From positions 176,612-240,611 of the forward strand of contig NZ_JAXEXL010000013.1 of assembly GCF_034113385.1 (NCBI RefSeq): a DNA stretch of 64,000 nucleotides, read 5' to 3'. A program made the position numbers and the translations under genes. Shown here piece after piece: positions 58,610-64,000 of the stretch. Below the pieces are notes generated by a model, which was not told the DNA's origin, searched no databases, and was given only the letters and a program-made list of their open reading frames with translations. The DNA comes from Atopobium sp034113385 (GTDB lineage Bacteria; Actinomycetota; Coriobacteriia; Coriobacteriales; Atopobiaceae). Each line of letters begins with the position of its first letter. The first letter of the stretch is position 1.

Positions 58610-59500
58610 ATGAAGGCTATTATTCCTGCCGCAGGCCTCGGCACTCGCTTCTTGCCAGCTACAAAATGCACCCCCAAAGAGCTTCTTCCTGTTATTGATA
58701 AGCCTGTTATCCAGTACGTTGTTGAGGAAGCATTGGCTCCTGCGGGAGTAGATGAGTGCATAATTGTTAATTCTCATGATAAGCCCCAAATTGAAGCATA
58801 TTTTAGTGTAGATGCAAGCTTTGAGCAGATGCTTGAAGAGCGCGGCAAGTCCAAAGAAGCTGCTAAAGTCCATGCTGCAGCAGAGTTGCCCGTTTCTTTT
58901 GTGTATCAGGATGAGGCTTTAGGGCTTGGCCATGCAGTTCATTGCGCTGCAGGTAAAGTGGACAATGAGCCCTTTTTTGTTCTGTTAGGTGACTACTTTG
59001 TTCCCAGCAAACAAATGAATATCAAGATGGCAGAGGTTTCTCGTGCTCACAATAACGCTTCTGTTATTGCCGTGGCACCCGTTCCCGCCGATCAAGTGAG
59101 CCGTTATGGCATTATTGCAGGTGAATGCATAGGTTCACTTGATGGCATAGCTGCTTCTGGCGAGCAGGCAGGTGCCGTTTGGAAAGTCACAGGTCTGGTA
59201 GAGAAACCCGCTCCAGAAGATGCTCCATCCCATCTCTTTATTGTAGGCCGCTATTTGCTGTCTCCCCGCATTATGGAGTTGTTAGCAGATCAAAAGCCTG
59301 GTGCTGGTAATGAGATTCAGCTTACGGACGCCATGGAACGCCTGTTGGATGAAGAAGAAATGTATGCGGTTGTTATTGACCCCATGGAGGGTTGTGACAC
59401 GGGTACTCCTGCAGCTTGGGCAGCTACTAACGCACGTTTGGCGCTACAGTCCACTGAAGCAGACGCTTTTAAAGAGGCGCTGGGTAACATTACCTTATAA
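58610..59500 (+). CDS. galU: UTP-glucose-1-phosphate uridylyltransferase
   Basis: A 296-residue nucleotidyltransferase making UDP-glucose for cell-envelope sugars and galactose metabolism. Motifs: KAIIPAAGLGTRFLPATKCTPKELLPVIDKPVIQYVVEEA with the GxGTR loop and catalytic lysine, LGLGHAVHCA, VLLGDYFV (here D followed by Y rather than the common D), VTGLVEKP and GAGNEIQLTDAM. GTGAAAGGA precedes the ATG. Stands alone between its promoter and a terminator. Confidence 0.95.
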   Translation: MKAIIPAAGLGTRFLPATKCTPKELLPVIDKPVIQYVVEEALAPAGVDECIIVNSHDKPQIEAYFSVDASFEQMLEERGKSKEAAKVHAAAELPVSFVYQDEALGLGHAVHCAAGKVDNEPFFVLLGDYFVPSKQMNIKMAEVSRAHNNASVIAVAPVPADQVSRYGIIAGECIGSLDGIAASGEQAGAVWKVTGLVEKPAPEDAPSHLFIVGRYLLSPRIMELLADQKPGAGNEIQLTDAMERLLDEEEMYAVVIDPMEGCDTGTPAAWAATNARLALQSTEADAFKEALGNITL

Positions 59501-59837
59501 GTTTGGTAGGTAGTGCATACGCTCATACATACGCTCTGTATGCAGGGTGTTAGTAGATAACATCAAAGAAGAGTGTTAACGCATAAACGCATAATCAAAC
59601 TGAGGTCGCTTGGCGTTGCCCAAGTGACCTTTTTGTGTCTTAAAAAACTTCGCTTTCAGGTATACGTATTTATATGAATTACCCTATCAATAGATTGGCA
59701 AACTTAGTATTATATTTAAGTAAGTGTATATTTTTTGAGAGATTTTGTGTTTACCAAGTATTGTGTTTAGCAAAGCGGCAGCTAAAACAACAGCACAAAC
59801 ACACCAACCGGCAGCCGCAAGAGAAACTGGAGGACCT
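59501..59837. other. Intergenic region before the large surface protein
   Basis: 337 bases. After the galU terminator the sequence is AT-rich (about 59640-59760) and probably contains the promoter; TTGGCA at 59695-59700 is a possible -35 without a well-spaced -10. The ribosome site CTGGAGG (59827-59833) is at the end. No small gene is supported. Confidence 0.5.
59603..59635 (+). terminator. Terminator after galU
   Basis: An 11-bp stem with one G-T pair: AGGTCGCTTGG (59603-59613) and CCAAGTGACCT (59620-59630), loop CGTTGC, followed by five T residues. Confidence 0.9.
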
Positions 59838-62800
59838 ATGTCCAACAACTTACGTCCCGTGCCACCATCGTTTGGCCACAAGGCTCTTACAGCGTTCCTT
59901 TCGGCTTCGTTGTGCCTTTCACTTACGCCTGCTCAAGCGTTTGCTGCGGATGACGTAACGGCAGACGCTACGGCTGCCACTCGTGAGGCTTCTGCTCAAA
60001 CAGCTCCTGAGTCTACTACGGCAACCCCTTCCTCTACCGCTTCTGACACTCCAGCGGCTGAGGCTACCGAGAAGCCATCTGAGGCTGCAGCTCCAGTTTC
60101 TGCTGCTCCAGCTCCTGCAGCAAGTACTGTACCTACGGCAAGTCGTTTGGCTGCACCAGCACCAAAATCTTTAGCAAATGTCTATGTGGATGGTGCAACT
60201 GGTAATGATGACACTGCCACTGGCGCTGTTGATGCTCCTTTTAAGACCTTTGAGGCTGCACTTAAAGCAATGTCAGATGGCGGAACAGTACATGTAAAAG
60301 GTAGTTTTGCGCTGGCTAATCCTGTAACCATTCCAGCCAAGGCAACCTTAGATATTTATGGGGATACTACCCTTACTGGTGCCGGTAAAAATGGCTTTAC
60401 GCTTTCCAAAGAAGCTACACTTAAAGCATCTAATGGTGCCAAACTTTCCATGTCTGGATTTAATACCGCGCTTACCGCTCAAGCAGGTTCTCTTATCACT
60501 GACGGTGTTTATAACTTCAAGAACAATGCTTCAACAAATAGCACAACGGGCATTTCTTTGGGTGGCACTGTTAAGGGTAGCACCGGGCGCGATAAACTTG
60601 TAATTACAGCAGATGATAAGAGTGAGACAAACTTCTATACTGCTGCTGCCGTATTTGAGAATTGTACAGTTAATGTTACTTCTCAGAATAAGGATCGCAT
60701 TAGCTGGACTCTGAGTGGCTCTTGGATTGATGGAAAGCTGCTTACTCTTAAAAATGCCAACTTTACTGTTGCGGGTATTAATGGCGGCTTTTATATAAAG
60801 CCAAGCTTTACTGATTCACACTTTACTGTTGCAGTTGGCCCTCAGGGAGCACAGCGTACTGGTGCAACCATTCAAAGTACGGGCACTATTTCTGGTTCTA
60901 CTGTTTCTATTAATGGTGGATATGAGGCAGGACTTTCTGTTGGTATAACGGACGGTCCTCTAACTATTACTAATTCAACTCTTGAGTTTAAGAATGGTGG
61001 AACTGGCGGTTTTAACGTTAATACCGGTAAAGTTACGCTTGAAAACTCAACTATTAAGGGTGATGGAAAGAACAGTGGTGCACTCTATGGTGCACAGGCA
61101 AAAGGTTCAATTACCTTTACAGGTAGTTCTCGTGTAGAAACACCTGCAACAGCAAAGTCCCATACGGGTGCTGCGCAAGCTGGAGGCAGTCATGTGGTTC
61201 TTGGCGGCTCCTACCATGTTTCTTATGTACCTAATTACAATGGCTCTATGGGTAGTACTGTGCCTACTAATGGCGCAGAAAATGGGAATGAAAAGCTGAT
61301 GCTTTTTACTCTTACAGACTCTAGCATACCTTCTTTCTCTCCCATTAATTCTAACGGTCAAGCATACGCCTATCCCGTTGCTACTCCATCCGAGGATGGC
61401 AAAAAGCACGTTTGGGTTCCCGCCGAGAAAGTAACGTTTGTGCTCAATGAGCCTGGAACTCAAAATGCCGTTTCTGCCTCGTTTGAAGATGGTACAACCG
61501 ATGGTAAAGAAGCTCTTGCCATGCGTGGTTATTCCCTAGCTGATGCCACGCCTGCTGCTGGGGCAAATACCGCTCCTGCGGATCCAACTGCGATAGGATA
61601 CGACTTTGCAGGATGGTTCTATAAGGAAGGCAATACCGAGGAGCCCTTTGATGCATCTGCGGTAAATATTACTTCCCCCACAACGGTGTATGCTAAGTGG
61701 AAGGAAAACGCCAATAGCTACGGTGTTGTCTATCACAACAATGCTGGTGGTACAGACGTTACGTACACCGACAAGGGTAAAAACGCTGACCGCACCGCAC
61801 AGGTTGTAACTCATGAAGCTGTTTCTTCTGCAAATGCAGCTTTTGCTCCTAAGGGTAAGATTTTTAAGGGCTGGAACACCAAGGCAGACGGTCAGGGGCA
61901 GAGCTACGCCCCTAACCAAACCATTACTGTTCCTGCCGGTAAGCCATCCCTTGATTTGTATGCTCAGTGGGAAGACCAGATGGCAACCGTGCGCTTCTCT
62001 GCAAACGGCGGCATTTTCTCAAATGATAGCGTGTTCAAGAAGAACCCTGATGTCTTTGAGATTTCTAAGGATGACCAGGGTGGTGAAGTTGCAACCGTAA
62101 AGGCTCAGGCAAAGATTCTTGACCAGAAGTCATTGGATGATTTGCTTAAGTCTCTTAAGGCAGATGTAACTACTGCTACGGACGGTCTTGCTTCTCCAGT
62201 AAAGGATAGTGCTTCTGATAAAGCATTTGCCAAGATTGCAACTAAGAACCACAGCGTTCTTGATTATAAAAACCGTGAGGAAGGCCTCTGGTTTACAACT
62301 ACCTACCATGACTATTGGTACACCGATGCTGATGGCAAAAATGCTACTACTCTTAAAAGCACCACAAAGGTAAATAACGATATTACGTATTACCTTAAGT
62401 GGAAAACTGACCCCAGCATCGAAGTAGTTAAGCACGACTTTAATCTTTCCGGTGACATTTATAGTGAGGATTTCAAGGCCAGTGTCGATGCAAGGTTTGT
62501 AAATGCAGAGAATGAAAGCTTCTCTCTTACCGGTCAAATTGATGCTAAAGCAATTCAAAATCAGATGCAGGGCATTCAGGCTTTGTACCCAAGTATTTCA
62601 GAAGCTGACTATAAGAACATCAAGCTTGATGACACCACCTCTACCTTTACTGCAAAAATTACATTGCCTGAAGGTGTACAGATTCCTTACAATCCCACTA
62701 TTACTGCTAAGGGATTGGGTAATGCGTTTACTGTTGAGTCTACTGAGGCAAATGGCCAAACAATTACGGTTACCTTTAAACTGGTTAATGGTATCAACAA

Positions 62801-64000
62801 TTATCAGGCTCTCAAGGATGCCGTTGATTCCACAGGTAAGGACGATGCTGCGCAGACAACAGAGACTGGCGTATGTCCCATCTCGGTGACTGTTGAAGGT
62901 CTGACTTTGGACAGCGCAAAGGTCAACAACAATCAAGAGCTTGTTGCAACCGGTACGGTAGAAGGTACATTTAGCGCGATAGCTTCTGTTCCAAGTGGCA
63001 AGGCCAAGAAATTTGATTTTAGCTGGAAGGCAACTCAGTCTGCCGCTGGCAAAGACAAGAATGCTAAGGATAATGACACTATCCAGCACACGATTATTGC
63101 AGTAAAGCCAACCGAGCAAACAATTCCCGCTGACCTTCTCATTAATGGGGACTCCACGCATGAGAGCGTATATGGCGTGCTGCCTGGTCAAAAGATTGCT
63201 GTGACAGGCGCTGTAAATGTTAAGTCCATTAAGGATCAAATGGCTGCAATTGAGGCTTTGTATCCCAATACGCCTCATAACCAGATTGATGTAACCGTAA
63301 AGGACTTTAACTTCTCTGCCAAGCTTATGTTGCCCGCAGGCATGACCATGCCTAAGGATCTTACCCCTGACGCACTGGAACTTAAGGACTTTGGTGGTTT
63401 CAAGGTTACCAAGGTAGAAGTCAAGGACAACGTGGCCACGGTGTCTATGGCGTTGTCCGACAGCATTACTAAGTATGACCAGCTTGAAAAGGCGGTAGAT
63501 TCTGCTGGTGGTCAGGATGGCTGGATGAAGGTTGCCATTCCTGATGTCTTGGTTAACTCTGATGTTGCAGAGGGTACGTCTCTTACGACAACTGCTGAAG
63601 TATCTGGCTCTTTTGATGCGCTTGCAACGTATAATGGCAAGACCAAGCCCTTCTCATTTATTTGGACTGGCGAGCAGTGGGCAGATGGTAAGGACAGCGT
63701 TGCTTCTGATCCTCAGGTAATCCAGGCAACTGTTCAGACTCCAAGCACCATGAAGGCTACGTTGCCTGCGGACATTTTGGTTGGAGACAACACAGAGCAC
63801 AATGAAATCTATACGACTACCGCTGGTAGCAAGGTAGATTATACGGGTGCTTTGAATGTCAACGCTATCAAGGCACAAATGTCTGCTATTGAGAGACTAT
63901 ATCCAGGTGTTGATCAGTCTCAGATTATGGTAGATGTTGCAGATTGCACCTTTACAGCTACATTTGAAGTGCCCGATGGTATTACGCTTCCCTCTAATGT
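59838..64000 (+). CDS. Giant secreted repeat protein (5' part)
   Basis: Open from ATG 59838 to the window edge, 1387 codons without stop. A signal peptide (about 1-38, ending AQAFA/AD) is followed by an Ala/Pro/Thr/Glu-rich linker (40-112), a pectate-lyase-like beta-helix region beginning VYVDGATGNDDTATG (about 115-510), two or three InlB/Listeria-Bacteroides-type repeats (about 532-623, 628-713 and a looser one to about 857; GYDFAGWFYKEGN, GKIFKGWNTKADGQG, each ending YAxW), and then a tandem array of long repeats. The array period is 213-225 residues and is marked by IQNQMQGIQALYP (about 62553), IKDQMAAIEALYP (63228) and IKAQMSAIERLYP (63867). Such proteins usually act as adhesins or stalks at the cell wall. 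The anchor is beyond the window. Confidence 0.88.
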   Translation, partial: MSNNLRPVPPSFGHKALTAFLSASLCLSLTPAQAFAADDVTADATAATREASAQTAPESTTATPSSTASDTPAAEATEKPSEAAAPVSAAPAPAASTVPTASRLAAPAPKSLANVYVDGATGNDDTATGAVDAPFKTFEAALKAMSDGGTVHVKGSFALANPVTIPAKATLDIYGDTTLTGAGKNGFTLSKEATLKASNGAKLSMSGFNTALTAQAGSLITDGVYNFKNNASTNSTTGISLGGTVKGSTGRDKLVITADDKSETNFYTAAAVFENCTVNVTSQNKDRISWTLSGSWIDGKLLTLKNANFTVAGINGGFYIKPSFTDSHFTVAVGPQGAQRTGATIQSTGTISGSTVSINGGYEAGLSVGITDGPLTITNSTLEFKNGGTGGFNVNTGKVTLENSTIKGDGKNSGALYGAQAKGSITFTGSSRVETPATAKSHTGAAQAGGSHVVLGGSYHVSYVPNYNGSMGSTVPTNGAENGNEKLMLFTLTDSSIPSFSPINSNGQAYAYPVATPSEDGKKHVWVPAEKVTFVLNEPGTQNAVSASFEDGTTDGKEALAMRGYSLADATPAAGANTAPADPTAIGYDFAGWFYKEGNTEEPFDASAVNITSPTTVYAKWKENANSYGVVYHNNAGGTDVTYTDKGKNADRTAQVVTHEAVSSANAAFAPKGKIFKGWNTKADGQGQSYAPNQTITVPAGKPSLDLYAQWEDQMATVRFSANGGIFSNDSVFKKNPDVFEISKDDQGGEVATVKAQAKILDQKSLDDLLKSLKADVTTATDGLASPVKDSASDKAFAKIATKNHSVLDYKNREEGLWFTTTYHDYWYTDADGKNATTLKSTTKVNNDITYYLKWKTDPSIEVVKHDFNLSGDIYSEDFKASVDARFVNAENESFSLTGQIDAKAIQNQMQGIQALYPSISEADYKNIKLDDTTSTFTAKITLPEGVQIPYNPTITAKGLGNAFTVESTEANGQTITVTFKLVNGINNYQALKDAVDSTGKDDAAQTTETGVCPISVTVEGLTLDSAKVNNNQELVATGTVEGTFSAIASVPSGKAKKFDFSWKATQSAAGKDKNAKDNDTIQHTIIAVKPTEQTIPADLLINGDSTHESVYGVLPGQKIAVTGAVNVKSIKDQMAAIEALYPNTPHNQIDVTVKDFNFSAKLMLPAGMTMPKDLTPDALELKDFGGFKVTKVEVKDNVATVSMALSDSITKYDQLEKAVDSAGGQDGWMKVAIPDVLVNSDVAEGTSLTTTAEVSGSFDALATYNGKTKPFSFIWTGEQWADGKDSVASDPQVIQATVQTPSTMKATLPADILVGDNTEHNEIYTTTAGSKVDYTGALNVNAIKAQMSAIERLYPGVDQSQIMVDVADCTFTATFEVPDGITLPSN
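62412..64000 (+). repeat. Tandem long repeats inside the surface protein
   Basis: Three successive units of about 640-675 bases, the last incomplete. Each contains a leading 'LPADxLxxGD' or related strand, the helix QMxxIxxLYP, a block ending 'xxLPxGxxxP', and FxFxWxxxQxAxGKD near the end. They are well diverged at DNA level, so the array is old rather than a recent slippage product. Confidence 0.75.

Noticed and set aside
59674..59958. A 94-residue frame overlapping the start of the large surface protein
   Set aside because: It lies out of frame with the real start at 59838 and is rich in Leu, Arg and His without pattern.
1..64000. CRISPR arrays, insertion sequences, rRNA genes and prophage genes
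   Set aside because: I looked for regularly spaced repeats, transposase or integrase motifs and rRNA landmarks and found none in this window.

Overview
The window is gene-dense chromosomal DNA of middling GC content from a fermentative, probably host-associated anaerobic bacterium. It carries several PTS sugar systems, a glycyl-radical enzyme with its activase, a complete nucleoside salvage and catabolism cluster, an F-type ATP synthase operon and large secreted surface proteins. Gene content and protein style (a signal-like N-terminus on AtpF, murA directly after atpC, DUF956 next to a mannose-type PTS, pseudouridine catabolism) fit an Atopobium/Lancefieldella/Olsenella-like member of the Coriobacteriia. 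That placement is inference, not proof.

Layout. 1-3.3 kb: end of a galactitol-type PTS operon (IIC, a small membrane protein, a class II aldolase, IIA, deoC). 3.6-8.7 kb: an accessory island with a 1193-residue secreted protein (internal signal sequence, Ca-binding type-3 repeats, VWA domain, class-3 lipase domain), followed at once by three paralogous membrane-anchored small proteins. This looks like a secreted lipase effector with a triplicated immunity gene, and it is the best candidate for an undescribed system. 9-21.1 kb: nucleoside metabolism, with psuG-psuK divergent from deoB-deoD-bmp-nupOPQ-type ABC importer-cdd-pdp-PHP phosphatase. 21.2-21.9 kb: a RelB/DinJ-like antitoxin with a PIN toxin behind a 16-bp-arm operator. 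22 kb: tRNA-Glu(UUC). 22.1-24.1 kb: two tandem TPR-like paralogs.

24.4-33.9 kb: an Fe-alcohol dehydrogenase, a DeoR-family repressor, a mannose-family PTS (IIAB-IIC-IID-DUF956), a glycyl-radical-enzyme activase and a PflD/YbiW-type glycyl radical enzyme. A near-identical operator motif precedes the PTS and lies twice in the divergent GRE/activase promoter region, so these genes look like one regulon. Uptake and radical dehydration of a phosphorylated anhydro-polyol such as 1,5-anhydroglucitol is a plausible function. 34.2-43.7 kb: prfA-prmC-tsaC-monoglyceride-lipase-like-second YrdC-glpK-rpiB-upp-LytS/LytTR two-component pair. 43.7-48.4 kb: two divergent APC permease paralogs and an amidohydrolase. 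48.5-56.8 kb: atpI-position protein, atpBEFHAGDC, murA. 56.9-59.5 kb: a DtxR-family regulator, a homocysteine-methyltransferase-like protein lacking the usual zinc motif, and galU. 59.8 kb to the end: the start of a giant repeat-containing surface protein, open at the window edge.
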